64,000 nt of DNA from Thiohalocapsa sp. (GCA_021736785.1 JAIPFF010000008.1:1-64000); one strand, 5' to 3'. Positions 1-9,638 are shown, numbered from the stretch's first letter. A program made the numbers and translations. The notes: generated by a model not told the origin, from the sequence alone.

Positions 1-190
1 ACACCGTGCGCGGCGCGCACTCGAACGCCTCGCCAGCCTGCTCGTCGCTCCAATCGGCACCGCCCGCATCCACTTTCAGCAGCACATTGGCATGCTTGAT
101 CTTCTGCGCCGCCGCCCGCCCCTTGCTGACCAACGCACTTAGCTCGGCGCGCTCTTCCGGGGATAGCCGCACGATGTATTTCTTGCCCAT
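1..190 (-). CDS. IS630-family transposase, N-terminal part (runs off the window)
   Basis: The reverse strand opens with ATG at 190 and stays open to the window edge, giving 63 residues that begin MGKKYIVRLSPEER. The following stretch, with KIKHANVLLKVD and WSDEQAGEAF, is the helix-turn-helix start typical of IS630-type DDE transposases, which bind the element ends before cut-and-paste transposition. The catalytic DDE residues would lie beyond the window. It sits inside a bacteriophytochrome gene in the same orientation as that gene. Recognition is by recalled family motifs and is firm for the family, not for the exact IS name. Confidence 0.8.
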   Translation of the reverse strand, partial: MGKKYIVRLSPEERAELSALVSKGRAAAQKIKHANVLLKVDAGGADWSDEQAGEAFECAPRTV

Positions 191-262
191 CAAAGTGCCT
201 CTTCACAGCCTGCACGAAGAGATACTCCTAAATGACTGTTTTTGCAACGTAGGCTGAAACGG
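1..262 (-). mobile_element. End of an IS630-family insertion sequence
   Basis: The stretch holds the 5' part of an IS630-type transposase gene and about 70 bases of element end beyond it. The inner boundary is set by where the bacteriophytochrome reading frame loses similarity, just after its conserved GLHY motif near position 262. IS630 elements duplicate a TA on insertion, and a TA lies at this junction. The other end of the element is outside the window, so the exact terminus and inverted repeat cannot be confirmed. Confidence 0.7.
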
Positions 263-878
263 CGTAGTAGTGCAGGCCCAGGTAGGTTCCCAGCGAAGAC
301 GCACGGGCTTCGGCCACCACTTGACCGTTCCAGTCCCGATCGAAGCGGTAGATCATGACCCGGTCATAGCCGGTCAGGGCCCGGACCACCGTCACCGCGC
401 GGGCGAGCTTCCCGTCGAGATCGGGGGCCGCGCGGACCGTCTCGAACTGCAGCAGGGCGTGCCTGTACCAATCGGCGCTGAAGCAGTCGTCCTCGGCGGC
501 GAGATCGGGCTCGATCTCCAGGATGACGAGGCCGTCCGATTCATGGAGATGACCGCAAAGCGCCTGCTCCGCTGTGGCCTGCAGCCGCGGTATCGTCGCC
601 GGGCGGCTCGGCAACTGCCGCCAGCGCTCGCGCGCGTCGCGCACTTGGTGCGCCGGTGCGGTACCGAAAATCTCGGCAAACCCGCGGCCGAGCAATTGCG
701 ACGGCGCTCGGCCGAGCAAGCCGGCGCAGTTCTCGGAGGCCTGCGTGATGACGCCGGGGTCGCCGGCGAGCACCAACAGGGCGCCGTGCGCTTGGATTGC
801 GCCGGGGATGTGTATCGGCTCCGTCGCGCACTGTTCGAGATCCGCGACGTCGGCCGCGATGTGCGGCGTTGGCTGCAT
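228..878 (-). pseudogene. Bacteriophytochrome, 5' fragment truncated by the IS630 element
   Basis: The frame begins at ATG 878 after a GGAGGC ribosome binding site and gives about 216 residues. It holds the phytochrome PAS-like region, with DLEQC followed by EPIHIPGAIQAHG, then the start of the GAF domain with GYDRVMIYRFD and YLGLHY. In intact phytochromes the last motif runs on into PASDIP, the chromophore-binding core. Here it changes to residues encoded by the insertion sequence and stops at 228. The cysteine of DLEQC is at the position that binds biliverdin in bacteriophytochromes. The PHY domain and kinase output are lost from this side, so the gene is almost certainly non-functional. 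A longer upstream frame to 953 exists but lacks phytochrome features. Confidence 0.85.
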
Positions 879-1238
879 GCTGCCTCCGGTTAAGGCAATG
901 GGCCGGCAAGTCGAGCGGCGCAGACCGCGCGCTTGTCCCCGATCTGCCTGCATCTGCGCGGCGTCGGCGAGCGACCTATTACCATTTCAATAATGAGTGT
1001 AATGGATGCCGGCGAAAAGCGGCGAGGTGTCGTCATTATCATCGGGAATGACCGCCATATGGCCTGTCCCGACCGGGCTGGCGGAGCGGCGTGCAGCCGC
1101 CCGACGCGGGATCTCCGCGCGGTCTTGCCCTCCATCAGAACGCGGGTCGAAGTCGGCGCGGGCGGTTCAGCATGTGTTCAGCTGCCGGGTGCGAAGCTGA
1201 CGCCTCCCGACAACCGAAGAACCTCTGGAAGTACAGCA

Positions 1239-1538
1239 ATGAACAGACATGTTGCGGCAGTGATGATGCTGATCGGTTTGAGCACGGCACCGGCGATGGC
1301 GCAGGCCGAGCGGTTGCAGACCGCCATCGGCGGCGCCGTCGGCGGCGGTTTGGGCGCCCTCATCGGCAACGAGCTCGGCGGGCGCGGCGGTGCCATCCTG
1401 GGCGGTGCGCTGGGGGCGGCGGTGGCGAGCGCCATGACGACCGGCGGCGCCGACAATCGCGGTCCGCGCTATAGCGACCGCTGGCGGGACTTCGACTACT
1501 ACGATGCCGTCGACGCCGATCGCCGGCGCTGGCGCTGA
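1239..1538 (+). CDS. Small exported glycine-zipper protein
   Basis: The product has 99 residues. Residues 1-22 form a signal peptide ending in APAMA-Q. Residues 27-65 form a glycine-rich zipper with repeated AIGGAVGGGLGA and GGRGGAILGGALGA patterns, as in small outer-membrane or periplasmic glycine-zipper proteins. The C-terminal end is polar and rich in Asp, Tyr and Arg (RWRDFDYYD). The frame continues upstream to 933, but the signal peptide fixes the start at 1239. No enzymatic motif is visible and the function is unknown. The gene stands alone between the phytochrome remnant and the sdh operon. Confidence 0.7.
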   Translation: MNRHVAAVMMLIGLSTAPAMAQAERLQTAIGGAVGGGLGALIGNELGGRGGAILGGALGAAVASAMTTGGADNRGPRYSDRWRDFDYYDAVDADRRRWR

Positions 1539-1541
1539 GTC

Positions 1542-1884
1542 GAAGGTCTGCCCGCAACCGGGCTTGCGCCGGCGGCCTCGCCGGCGCGGGCAATCGGCCG
1601 ACGCCGGAATCGAATCCGGCGCCGGCACGGCGCGCAAGCCATCACGCTGTTGCCGCCCCGGAATAGCGCGCGCCGGTCGGGAAGCCGCAATCGCCGCCAT
1701 CGCGCGTCGACGATCCGTCTCTTTCCACCCTCCGAGATCACCCGCAGTGCGGTCGCGCGCAAGCACCCTGCTTTCAACCGAGACCTTTGTGATTCGGTCG
1801 CGGTATCGCACACGCATGCACAGGCTCACGGCAACCGATCCGTCCTCGCGATGACCCTGTTCGTCGCTCGCCCGTGCATTTTTG
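1542..1884. other. Non-coding interval upstream of the sdh promoter
   Basis: No convincing gene is seen. The first 80 bases contain GC-rich inverted segments (GCCGGCGGC around 1566-1590, ATCGAATCCGGC around 1607-1620) that could end transcription of the glycine-zipper gene, but no T-run follows. Confidence 0.4.
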
Positions 1885-1912
1885 TTGCCAGCGAGCGCAT
1901 CGACCTTATACT
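1885..1912 (+). promoter_or_regulatory. Sigma70-type promoter of the sdh operon
   Basis: TTGCCA at 1885-1890 and TATACT at 1907-1912 are separated by 16 bases. Both boxes match five of six consensus positions. The first gene of the operon, sdhC, starts at 2098, so the leader would be about 180 bases. Confidence 0.65.
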
Positions 1913-2097
1913 CTGCTGCACTGCACAAAGTCAGCGAAGCGCGGACTCGGCGGGAACAGGGTACCCTCGGTATCGGGCGGGCGCAGGCACCGGATCCGCG
2001 CAGCGCGGGGAACCGGCGGCGGTGGCATGGAGTCCGTAACCGTTGAAGGGGCCGCGCCGCCGGACAGGACGCTGATATCTTGACCACGAGGAACAGA

Positions 2098-2472
2098 ATG
2101 ACAACGAACCGTCCCGTATTTCTGGAGGTCTGGCGCATTCGGCTGCCGATACCCGGTGTGGTGTCGATTCTGCATCGCGTCAGCGGCGTGTTGATGATCC
2201 TGGCGATCCCGGTCATGGCGGCCCTGCTCGCATCGGCGCTGTCCGGTCCGCAGGGCTTCGCCGCCGCCGCCGCGTTTCTCGCGCACCCGCTGGTGAAGCT
2301 CGCTCTGCTGCTGCTGGGCTGGGCGCTGCTGCACCACCTGTTTGCGGGCATCCGCTATCTGATCATCGATATGGGCTTCGGCGTCGACCGCCCGAGCGCG
2401 CGCAAGAGCGCCTGGACTGCTTTGAGCGCGGCACTGGTGGTCGCGGTCATCGGCGGGGGGGTGCTGCTGTGA
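2098..2472 (+). CDS. sdhC: Succinate dehydrogenase cytochrome b556 subunit
   Basis: SdhC anchors complex II in the inner membrane and helps bind heme b and ubiquinone. The 124-residue product begins with MTTNRPVFLEVWRI and has the family motif SILHRVSG near residue 24, three hydrophobic spans, and LLHHLFAGIR around residue 80, where the heme-ligand histidine is expected. ATG 2098 is preceded by GAGGAA at ideal spacing. A TTG at 2080 would add six residues but lacks such a site. Its stop overlaps the GTG start of sdhD. Length and gene order are normal for the family. Confidence 0.93.
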   Translation: MTTNRPVFLEVWRIRLPIPGVVSILHRVSGVLMILAIPVMAALLASALSGPQGFAAAAAFLAHPLVKLALLLLGWALLHHLFAGIRYLIIDMGFGVDRPSARKSAWTALSAALVVAVIGGGVLL

Positions 2473-2810
2473 GCTGGCGTGCTTCCGGTCTGAAGGCCTG
2501 GGTGGTGCAGCGCATCACCGCCGTCTATCTCGCCGTCTTCGGCGTCTATGTGCTGCTGCAATTCGTGCTCGCCGCGCCGGCCGACCATGATGCGCTCGTG
2601 GCCTGGGTCAGCCGTCCCTGGGTTGCGCTCGGTTTGCTGGTGTTCATCCCGGTACTGCTGGCCCATGCCTGGGTGGGTATCCGCGACGTCTTCATGGACT
2701 ACGTCAAGTCAACCGGCCTGCGCCTGGCCGCGCTGTCGGCAACCGCGTTCGTCTTTCTTGCCTCCGGACTCTGGGCCGTGCAGGCGATCATCCTTGCCCG
2801 AATGGCCTGA
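2469..2810 (+). CDS. sdhD: Succinate dehydrogenase membrane anchor subunit
   Basis: This 113-residue integral membrane protein is the second anchor of complex II. It has three hydrophobic spans, roughly residues 14-34, 49-70 and 86-108. The conserved AHAWVGIRDVFMDY segment contributes heme and quinone contacts in the family. Translation starts at GTG inside the sequence GTGA that also holds the sdhC stop, so the two are translationally coupled. sdhA follows after 20 bases. Confidence 0.92.
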   Translation: MSWRASGLKAWVVQRITAVYLAVFGVYVLLQFVLAAPADHDALVAWVSRPWVALGLLVFIPVLLAHAWVGIRDVFMDYVKSTGLRLAALSATAFVFLASGLWAVQAIILARMA

Positions 2811-2830
2811 GCGGATCGCTCGAGGGGACC

Positions 2831-4594
2831 ATGCCGATACCACACAGAAGATTCGATGCCTTGATTTTGGGGGCCGGCGGCGCTGGCCTCAACGCCGCCC
2901 TGCGTCTGGCCTCCGCCGACCTGCGCGTGGCGGTTGTATCCAAAGTGTTTCCGACCCGTTCACACACCGTCGCCGCGCAAGGCGGTGTCAATGCAGCACT
3001 CGCCAATGTATTGCCGGACAACTGGCACTGGCACATGTTCGATACCGTCAAGGGCTCGGACTATCTTGGTGACCAGGACGCCATCGAGTACATGTGCCGC
3101 GAGGCTATCCCGACCGTCTACGAACTGGAGCACGCGGGCGTTCCGTTCTCCCGGCTCGACAACGGCAAAATCTACCAGCGGGCGTTCGGGGGGCAAAGCC
3201 AGGACTTCGGCGGCGACCAGGCCGCGCGCACCTGCGCTGCCGCCGACCGCACCGGACATGCGATTCTGCATACGCTTTACCAGCAGAACGTGCGCGCCCG
3301 CAGCCACTTCTTCGACGAGTATTTCGGAATCGACCTGATCCGCGACGACGAGGGTGTGGTCATCGGCGCCTTGGTGCTGGATATCGAAAGCGGCGAGCCG
3401 CTGGTCATCGAGTCCAAGGCGACGCTGATCGCGACCGGTGGCTACGGCCAGGTATTCCGTACCACGACCAACGCCTTCATCAACACCGGCGACGGCATGG
3501 CGATGGCGCTGCGCGCGGGCGTGCCGCTGCAGGACATGGAGTTCTACCAGTTCCATCCGACCGGCGTCGCCGGCAAGGGCATGCTGATCACCGAGGGGGC
3601 GCGCGGCGAAGGCGGCTTCCTGGTCAACGGTGACGGCGAGCGCTTCATGGAGCGTTATGCGCCCCGGGCGCTGGATTTGGCCAGCCGCGATGTCGTCGCC
3701 CGCTCGATGGTGACCGAGATCCGCGAGGGCCGCGGCGCGGGCCCGAACAAGGATCACGTGCTGCTGAAGCTCGACCATCTCGGCGCCGAGGTGGTGCACC
3801 AGCGCCTTCCGGGCATCACCGACATCTGCCGGGTGTTCCTCGGCATCGACCCGGCCAAGGATGCGATTCCGGTGTTCCCGACGGCCCACTACGCCATGGG
3901 CGGCATCCCCACCGATCCGCACGCGCGCGTCGTGGCGCCGGCGCGGCACGGCCCGGAAGAGGTGGTGCCGGGACTGTACGCCGCCGGCGAGTGTGCCTGT
4001 GTGTCTGTGCATGGCGCCAACCGGCTGGGCGGAAATTCGCTGCTGGATATCCTGGTGTTCGGGCGTGCGGCCGGCACCGACATCCTGCGCTTCGTGGCCG
4101 AGAATCCGAACCATCGCACCATGCGCGACGAGCACATCGAGCCCGCGCTCGCGCGCATGCAGCGCTGGGAGCGCAAAGGCGAGGGCGAGAGCGTGCACGC
4201 GGCGAAGGCCGATCTGCGCAAGCTGATGGAAGACCACTGCGGCGTGTTCCGCGAACGCGAGACCATGGCCGAAGGCGTCGACAAGCTCAAGGCCCTGCGC
4301 GATCGCATCGACGGCGTTCGGCTGCAGGACCACAGCAAGACCTTCAACACCGCCCGTATCGAGGCGCTCGAGCTCGACAACCTGATGGACGTCGGCATGG
4401 CCACGCTGATGTCGGCCCTGCACCGCGAAGAGAGCCGCGGCGCACATTCCCGCGTCGACTTCCCGCAGCGCGACGACGAGCAGTGGATGAAGCACAGCCT
4501 CTACTCGCGCGAGGACGACCGGATGGACTTCAAGCCGGTGCGCACCAAGCCGCTGACGGTGGAGTCTTTCCCGCCCAAGGCGCGCGTCTACTGA
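2831..4594 (+). CDS. sdhA: Succinate dehydrogenase flavoprotein subunit
   Basis: SdhA oxidises succinate to fumarate and passes electrons through covalently bound FAD to SdhB, linking the citric acid cycle to the quinone pool. The 587-residue protein has the usual length. It shows the nucleotide-binding motif LGAGGAGLNAAL near residue 13, the FAD-attachment motif RSHTVAAQGG near residue 44, the substrate region QFHPTG and LITEGARGEGG, and the late motif HGANRLGGNSLLD. GAGGGG lies just upstream of the ATG. It is third in the sdhCDAB operon. Confidence 0.97.
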   Translation: MPIPHRRFDALILGAGGAGLNAALRLASADLRVAVVSKVFPTRSHTVAAQGGVNAALANVLPDNWHWHMFDTVKGSDYLGDQDAIEYMCREAIPTVYELEHAGVPFSRLDNGKIYQRAFGGQSQDFGGDQAARTCAAADRTGHAILHTLYQQNVRARSHFFDEYFGIDLIRDDEGVVIGALVLDIESGEPLVIESKATLIATGGYGQVFRTTTNAFINTGDGMAMALRAGVPLQDMEFYQFHPTGVAGKGMLITEGARGEGGFLVNGDGERFMERYAPRALDLASRDVVARSMVTEIREGRGAGPNKDHVLLKLDHLGAEVVHQRLPGITDICRVFLGIDPAKDAIPVFPTAHYAMGGIPTDPHARVVAPARHGPEEVVPGLYAAGECACVSVHGANRLGGNSLLDILVFGRAAGTDILRFVAENPNHRTMRDEHIEPALARMQRWERKGEGESVHAAKADLRKLMEDHCGVFRERETMAEGVDKLKALRDRIDGVRLQDHSKTFNTARIEALELDNLMDVGMATLMSALHREESRGAHSRVDFPQRDDEQWMKHSLYSREDDRMDFKPVRTKPLTVESFPPKARVY

Positions 4595-4673
4595 GTGCGT
4601 GCACCGCCCGGACGCCGGCCGTCGCCGCGTGCGGCGCGTTGACGCCAAACCAAGACCGACATCGAAACCGCCC

Positions 4674-5366
4674 ATGAAAATCAGCGTTTACCGATATCAC
4701 CCGGACACCGACGACAAGCCGAGGATGCAGACCTTCGAGGTGGAGGAGCGCCCCGGCATGATGCTGCGCGAGGCCCTGCTCGAGATCAAGGCGCAGGACG
4801 AGACCTTCGCCTTCCGCCACTCCTGCGGTGAGGGCGTCTGCGGCTCCGACGGCATGAACGTCAACGGCAAGAACTGCCTGGCCTGCGTCACGCCGGTTGC
4901 CGACCTGAAGCAACCCATTCAGGTGCGTCCGTTTCCGGGCCGCCCGGTAATTCGGGATCTGGTCGTGGATATGACCCAGTTCTACGAGCAGTACCGCAAC
5001 GTGCAGCCCTATCTGGTGCGCAAGGATCCGCTGCCGGAGCAGGAGATTCCCCAGTCTCCGGCCGATCGGGACAAGCTCGATGGTCTTTACGAGTGTATCC
5101 TCTGCGGCTGCTGCTCCACCGCCTGTCCGTCCTTCTGGTGGAATCCCGAGAAGTTCCACGGCCCGGCGGCGCTGCTGCAGGCGTGGCGCTTCCTCGCCGA
5201 CAGCCGCGATCAGGCCACCGACGAGCGCCTCGATGCCTTGGAAGGTCCTTACAAGCTGTTTCGCTGCCATACCATCATGAATTGCGTCGAGGTCTGCCCG
5301 AAGGGCCTCAATCCAACCAAAGCCATCGGCCACATCAAGGAATTGATGTTGCAGAAATCGATCTAG
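4674..5366 (+). CDS. sdhB: Succinate dehydrogenase iron-sulfur subunit
   Basis: SdhB carries electrons from FAD to ubiquinone through three iron-sulfur clusters. In the 230-residue product the 2Fe-2S ligands are CGEGVCGSD and the following NCLAC. The 4Fe-4S/3Fe-4S region is CILCGCCSTACP, with CHTIMNCVEVCP further on. The C-terminal PTKAIGHIKELM is also typical. ATG 4674 gives the normal N-terminus (KISVYRYHPDTD). The frame is open back to 4599, but that extension has no homology. The gap to sdhA is about 80 bases. Confidence 0.96.
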   Translation: MKISVYRYHPDTDDKPRMQTFEVEERPGMMLREALLEIKAQDETFAFRHSCGEGVCGSDGMNVNGKNCLACVTPVADLKQPIQVRPFPGRPVIRDLVVDMTQFYEQYRNVQPYLVRKDPLPEQEIPQSPADRDKLDGLYECILCGCCSTACPSFWWNPEKFHGPAALLQAWRFLADSRDQATDERLDALEGPYKLFRCHTIMNCVEVCPKGLNPTKAIGHIKELMLQKSI

Positions 5367-5374
5367 CCGGCCCG

Positions 5375-5635
5375 ATGAGCGCGACCGACATCGAGCAGGA
5401 TCCACAGCGGCTTCGCTGGCAGTGCCGGCGCGGCATGCTGGAGCTCGACCTATTGCTGAACGGATTTCTCGATGCCGGCTATTCGGACTTGTCCAAGCAG
5501 GGCCGCGGCGATTTCGTGCGCCTGCTGGCCTACCAGGATCAAATCATCTACGACTGGCTCATGGGCCAGTCGATCCCCGCCGATGCTGCGTTGCGCGATC
5601 TGGTCGGGCTGATTCGCGCCGCGATGAAGCGCTGA
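5375..5635 (+). CDS. sdhE: FAD assembly factor SdhE
   Basis: SdhE (YgfY/CptB family) promotes covalent flavinylation of SdhA. The 86-residue size is typical, and the signature RGMLELD near residue 20 contains the RGxxE motif needed for flavin transfer. The start at 5375 lies nine bases after the sdhB stop, so it is translated from the sdh mRNA. A longer frame to 5093 overlaps sdhB in another frame and is not real. Confidence 0.93.
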   Translation: MSATDIEQDPQRLRWQCRRGMLELDLLLNGFLDAGYSDLSKQGRGDFVRLLAYQDQIIYDWLMGQSIPADAALRDLVGLIRAAMKR

Positions 5636-5660
5636 TCGCGCCCGACGCTTTTGCATCCAT

Positions 5661-5680
5661 CCGCCCGCGTTCGCGGGCGG
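5661..5680 (+). terminator. Hairpin terminator after the sdh operon
   Basis: A perfect stem CCGCCCGCG/CGCGGGCGG with a two-base centre follows sdhE by 25 bases. The downstream sequence is pyrimidine-rich (TGCTGTTCCCGCTTTCTTG) but has no long T-run. Confidence 0.6.
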
Positions 5681-5873
5681 TGCTGTTCCCGCTTTCTTGC
5701 CCCGCCGTCTGCCGTAGTGCGCACGATGCGCGCCTCGACTCCATTGGCCATGAGCCCGTTTTCGGCTGCGCACCATCAGTCCCACTACAAGGGTTTGCTT
5801 GAATTGCGCTATCTTCACCTTGCCGGCTTCAGGCCGGCATCTGCTTACCGAGTCGTGGTCAGCCGGAGCTGCA

Positions 5874-8800
5874 ATGGATCGCAAAAGCAAGCAACGTTGC
5901 CGGTCGGGCGCCGGTGAATCCAACCCGGCGTCGGGTTCCGCGGGCGCATTGTTCGACCGCGCCCGGGCGATGCAGATTGCCGGCGTCGGCGTCTGGTCTT
6001 GGGATCTCGCGACCGATGTCGTTCATTGGTCCGGTGAAATGGAGCGCCTCTGGGGGTTTGCGCCCGGCACCTTCGACGGCAGCTTCGAGCAGGTCGCTGC
6101 CCGCATTCACCCGCAGGATATCGAAGCCTGGCGCGAGAGCGTACGCGCGTGTATCGAGGAAGGCAGCCCGCAGCGCATGGAACTGCGGCTCGTCCATCCG
6201 CAAGGCGACACACGCTGGGTCGACGTGCGCGGAGCCGCCGATTACGACGAGCACGGGCAAGTGGTGTCCATGCTCGGCACCGCGGTCGACATTACCGTAG
6301 AGGCGCAGCGGCGTGCCGAGCTGCAACGCAGCGAGCTACGGCTTCAGGCGGCGGAGCGCATCGGTGGGATCGGCAGCTGGGAATGCGACCTGCCTAGCGG
6401 GCGAATGCAGTGGTCGCCGGGCATGTACCGGCTGTGCGAATGCGATTCCGCGGCCGTCGACGCCGGTTTCGATGCATTGATCGCGCGGGTCCACCCCGCG
6501 GACCGCGAGCGGGTTCGAACCTATTTCGATGCGTCTCTGCGAGACGGCGGCGGCCATACCATCGACTACCGGCTGAGGATGGACGACGGCCGCGTCAAAT
6601 GGATGAACGAGCGGGCCGAGATCATCCACCGCCTCAACGGGCGCGCGCTGCGGGCGGCCGGCACGCTGCAGGATATTACGGCGCGCAAGCAATCCGAGCT
6701 CGTCCAGCTTCGCCGCAATCGTCTCTACGCGATGCTCAGTGAGTCGAACCAGGCCATCGTGCGCGCGCGCGACGAGCAGGCGCTGTTCGACGCCGTCTGC
6801 CGATTCGTCGTCGCGCCGGGCGGTTTCGGCATGGCCTGTATTGCGCTCAGCGACGCGGGCGGCGTCTTGCATGCAGAGTCGGTATGGCGCGCAAGCAACG
6901 CAGAGCCCGACCGGGATCCGCTGGCCGATCCGATTCTGGCGAGTATCGCTCGACGCGCCTATGTCAGCGAATGTGCACAGGTGTCGGTGTCGGACGACGC
7001 CCGTGACGGTGACAGCTCCAACGGAGCACGGGCGGACGAGTCGCGAATCGCGGTGGCATTCCCCGTGCAGCAAAGCGAACGGGTGATCGGTACCCTTATG
7101 GTCCAGACCGAGCCCGGGGAAGACTGCTCGCGGGTGGAGCAGCGCTTGCTGCAGGAGATCGCCCTGGATTTGTCCTTCGCGCTGGAGAAACTGCGCCAGT
7201 CGAGGGCACTGCGCGATAGCGAGGAAAAGTATCGACTGCTGGTCGAGAATCAGACCGACCTGGTCGTGAAGGTGGACGCCGAGGGACGTTTCGAATTCGC
7301 GAGCCCGTCATACTGCCGTATGTTCGGCAAGCGCGAACGCGAATTGCTCGGCCGGCGTTTTATGCCTTTGGTTCACGAAGATGACCGCGCGACCACCAAT
7401 GCGGCCATGCAGCGGCTGATGCGCCCTCCGCACCGCGCCTACTTGGAGCAGCGCGCCAAGACCATTCACGGATGGCGCTGGCTCGGCTGGTCCGATACGG
7501 CCGTGTTGGATGAGCAAGGCATGATCACCTCGATTATCGGCGTCGGCCGCGATATCCACCGGCGCAAGCGCGCCGAAGCGGCTCTGTCGAGGAGCGAGGC
7601 CCATTTCCGCGAGTTGGTCGAGAACATGAACGAGGGCGTCGTCGTCTATGAGGCCGTGGATAACGGTGACGACTTCGTCGTTCGTAATATGAATCCCGCG
7701 GCCTTGCACTACATCGGTGACCGGCCGCGACGACAAGTCATCGGCAGCCGCCTGCGAAAGCTGTTCCCGGCGGTTGACTCCACCGGCTTGCTGGCCACCA
7801 TGCAGCGGGTCTGGACCACAGGCGTGCCCGAGCGGCTTCCGTCATCGCATTATGTCGGCGCCGGGCTGGACCTTTGGCTGTCGAGCTTCATCTATCGTTT
7901 GAGCAGCGGGCGCCTGGTCGGCATTTTTCGGGATATGACCGAGCAGCGCCGTGCGGAGCGGGAACTGCGTATCGCGGCCGCGGCCTTCCAGGCGCAGGAG
8001 GGGATCATCATCACCGATGCCGACGCCAACATCGAGCGCGTGAATGCAGCATTCACGCGCATCACCGGTTATACGCCCGCCGAGGTCGAAGGACGCAATC
8101 CCAATGTGCTGAAGTCCGGCCGCCACCCGAAGAACTTCTACGTCGACATGTGGCAGCGTATCCGGGAAGAAGGCTATTGGGAGGGCGAGATCTGGAATAA
8201 ATGCAAGGACGGCGGTTTGGTACTGGAGTGGCTGACCATCAGCGCAGTCAAGGACGAGGAAGCCGCCACCACCCACTACGTCGGCTCGTTCGTGGACATT
8301 ACCGAGCGCAAACGCTCCGAGGATCGGATCCACGAGCTGGCCTTTTTCGATTCGCTGACCGGACTCGCCAATCGTCGTCTGCTGCGCGAGCGGCTCGGGC
8401 ATGCCATGAGCAACGGCGAGCGGGGCGGACAAGTGGGCGCGGTGCTGATGCTCGATCTCGATCATTTCAAGAATCTCAACGACACCCGCGGACACGATGC
8501 CGGTGATGCGCTGCTCGTGGAAGTCGCGCGGCGCCTCGATCGCTGTGTGCGCCAGTCCGATACCGTCGCCCGCCTCGGAGGCGATGAGTTCGTGGTGCTG
8601 CTGGAGGATCTGGGCACCGATTTATCGCAGGCGTCCCACGCGGCCGATCTGGTGGCGGAGAAGATTCGCCGTGTCGCCCGCAAAGACTACGACCTGCCGG
8701 GCGTCAAAGACTTCCACGCGACCTGCAGTGTCGGCGTCACCCTGTATCGCGGTTTGGACGACTCCGTCGAAGACGTGCTCAAACAGGCCGATGTGGCCCT

Positions 8801-9638
8801 CTACGAAGCCAAGCGCGCCGGGCGTGACGCGGTGCGTTTTTTCAATGCGCAGATGCAGCAGGCCGTGGAGCACCGCGCGCGGCTGGAATCGGCCTTGCAT
8901 CGCGCATTGGCCAACGGCGAGCTCGCGCTCTGCTATCAGCCTCAGGTGCGCGCGGACGGCAGCGTCAACAGCGTCGAGGCCCTGCTGCGGTGGCATACGC
9001 CCAAATCCGGGCAAATTTCCCCGGGCAGCTTCATCCCGGTGGCCGAGGAGACCGGGCTGATCGTCCCGATCGGGCGCTGGGTGATGCATACGGTTTGTGC
9101 ACAGCTGCAGCGCTGGCAGAAGGATCCGGCGATGCGCGGCTTGAGCATTTCGCTGAATGTATCGGCCAGGCAGTTTCGGCAGGCCGACTTCGTCGAGCAG
9201 GTATTGGAGGCCATCGACGATACCGGCATCGATCCGGCGCGGGTCTGCCTGGAACTGACCGAGAGCGTCGTGCTGCAGGGGCTGGACGAAGTGATAGCGC
9301 GCATTCGGCGCCTCAAGAGCTACGGCATTGCCTTTTCACTCGACGACTTCGGTACCGGCTACTCGTCGCTGTCCTATTTGAAACGTCTGCCGCTCGACGA
9401 GGTCAAGATCGATACCTCGTTCGTGCAGGACGTGCCCGGCGACATGAACGATTCGGCTATCGTTCGCACGATTCTCGCGATGGGTCGCTCGCTGCGCATC
9501 AAAGTCATCGCCGAAGGCGTCGAAACCGAACAGCAACGGGACTTTCTTGCGCAGAACGGCTGCGATGCCTATCAGGGCTATCTATTTGCCAAGCCGATGA
9601 ACATCGATGAGCTCGAGCACTGGCTCAAGGTGCGCTGA
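5874..9638 (+). CDS. PAS/GAF sensor with active-looking GGDEF and EAL domains
   Basis: This 1254-residue soluble protein should make or degrade cyclic di-GMP in response to ligands or redox state. The order is PAS (about 30-140), PAS (155-275), GAF (285-440), PAS (450-570), PAS (575-690), PAS (700-820), GGDEF (825-985) and EAL (1000-1250). The GGDEF motif is intact near residue 902, and RQSD five residues before it forms the inhibitory I-site. The EAL domain keeps EALLRW, ELTES, DDFGTGYSSL, KIDTSFV and EGVET, so both activities are plausible. ATG 5874 follows GGAGC at good spacing. The frame is open to 5799. No membrane segment is seen. Confidence 0.93.
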   Translation: MDRKSKQRCRSGAGESNPASGSAGALFDRARAMQIAGVGVWSWDLATDVVHWSGEMERLWGFAPGTFDGSFEQVAARIHPQDIEAWRESVRACIEEGSPQRMELRLVHPQGDTRWVDVRGAADYDEHGQVVSMLGTAVDITVEAQRRAELQRSELRLQAAERIGGIGSWECDLPSGRMQWSPGMYRLCECDSAAVDAGFDALIARVHPADRERVRTYFDASLRDGGGHTIDYRLRMDDGRVKWMNERAEIIHRLNGRALRAAGTLQDITARKQSELVQLRRNRLYAMLSESNQAIVRARDEQALFDAVCRFVVAPGGFGMACIALSDAGGVLHAESVWRASNAEPDRDPLADPILASIARRAYVSECAQVSVSDDARDGDSSNGARADESRIAVAFPVQQSERVIGTLMVQTEPGEDCSRVEQRLLQEIALDLSFALEKLRQSRALRDSEEKYRLLVENQTDLVVKVDAEGRFEFASPSYCRMFGKRERELLGRRFMPLVHEDDRATTNAAMQRLMRPPHRAYLEQRAKTIHGWRWLGWSDTAVLDEQGMITSIIGVGRDIHRRKRAEAALSRSEAHFRELVENMNEGVVVYEAVDNGDDFVVRNMNPAALHYIGDRPRRQVIGSRLRKLFPAVDSTGLLATMQRVWTTGVPERLPSSHYVGAGLDLWLSSFIYRLSSGRLVGIFRDMTEQRRAERELRIAAAAFQAQEGIIITDADANIERVNAAFTRITGYTPAEVEGRNPNVLKSGRHPKNFYVDMWQRIREEGYWEGEIWNKCKDGGLVLEWLTISAVKDEEAATTHYVGSFVDITERKRSEDRIHELAFFDSLTGLANRRLLRERLGHAMSNGERGGQVGAVLMLDLDHFKNLNDTRGHDAGDALLVEVARRLDRCVRQSDTVARLGGDEFVVLLEDLGTDLSQASHAADLVAEKIRRVARKDYDLPGVKDFHATCSVGVTLYRGLDDSVEDVLKQADVALYEAKRAGRDAVRFFNAQMQQAVEHRARLESALHRALANGELALCYQPQVRADGSVNSVEALLRWHTPKSGQISPGSFIPVAEETGLIVPIGRWVMHTVCAQLQRWQKDPAMRGLSISLNVSARQFRQADFVEQVLEAIDDTGIDPARVCLELTESVVLQGLDEVIARIRRLKSYGIAFSLDDFGTGYSSLSYLKRLPLDEVKIDTSFVQDVPGDMNDSAIVRTILAMGRSLRIKVIAEGVETEQQRDFLAQNGCDAYQGYLFAKPMNIDELEHWLKVR

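Noticed and set aside
2960-4675. 571-codon open frame on the minus strand
   Set aside because: It is antisense to sdhA, which is certain.
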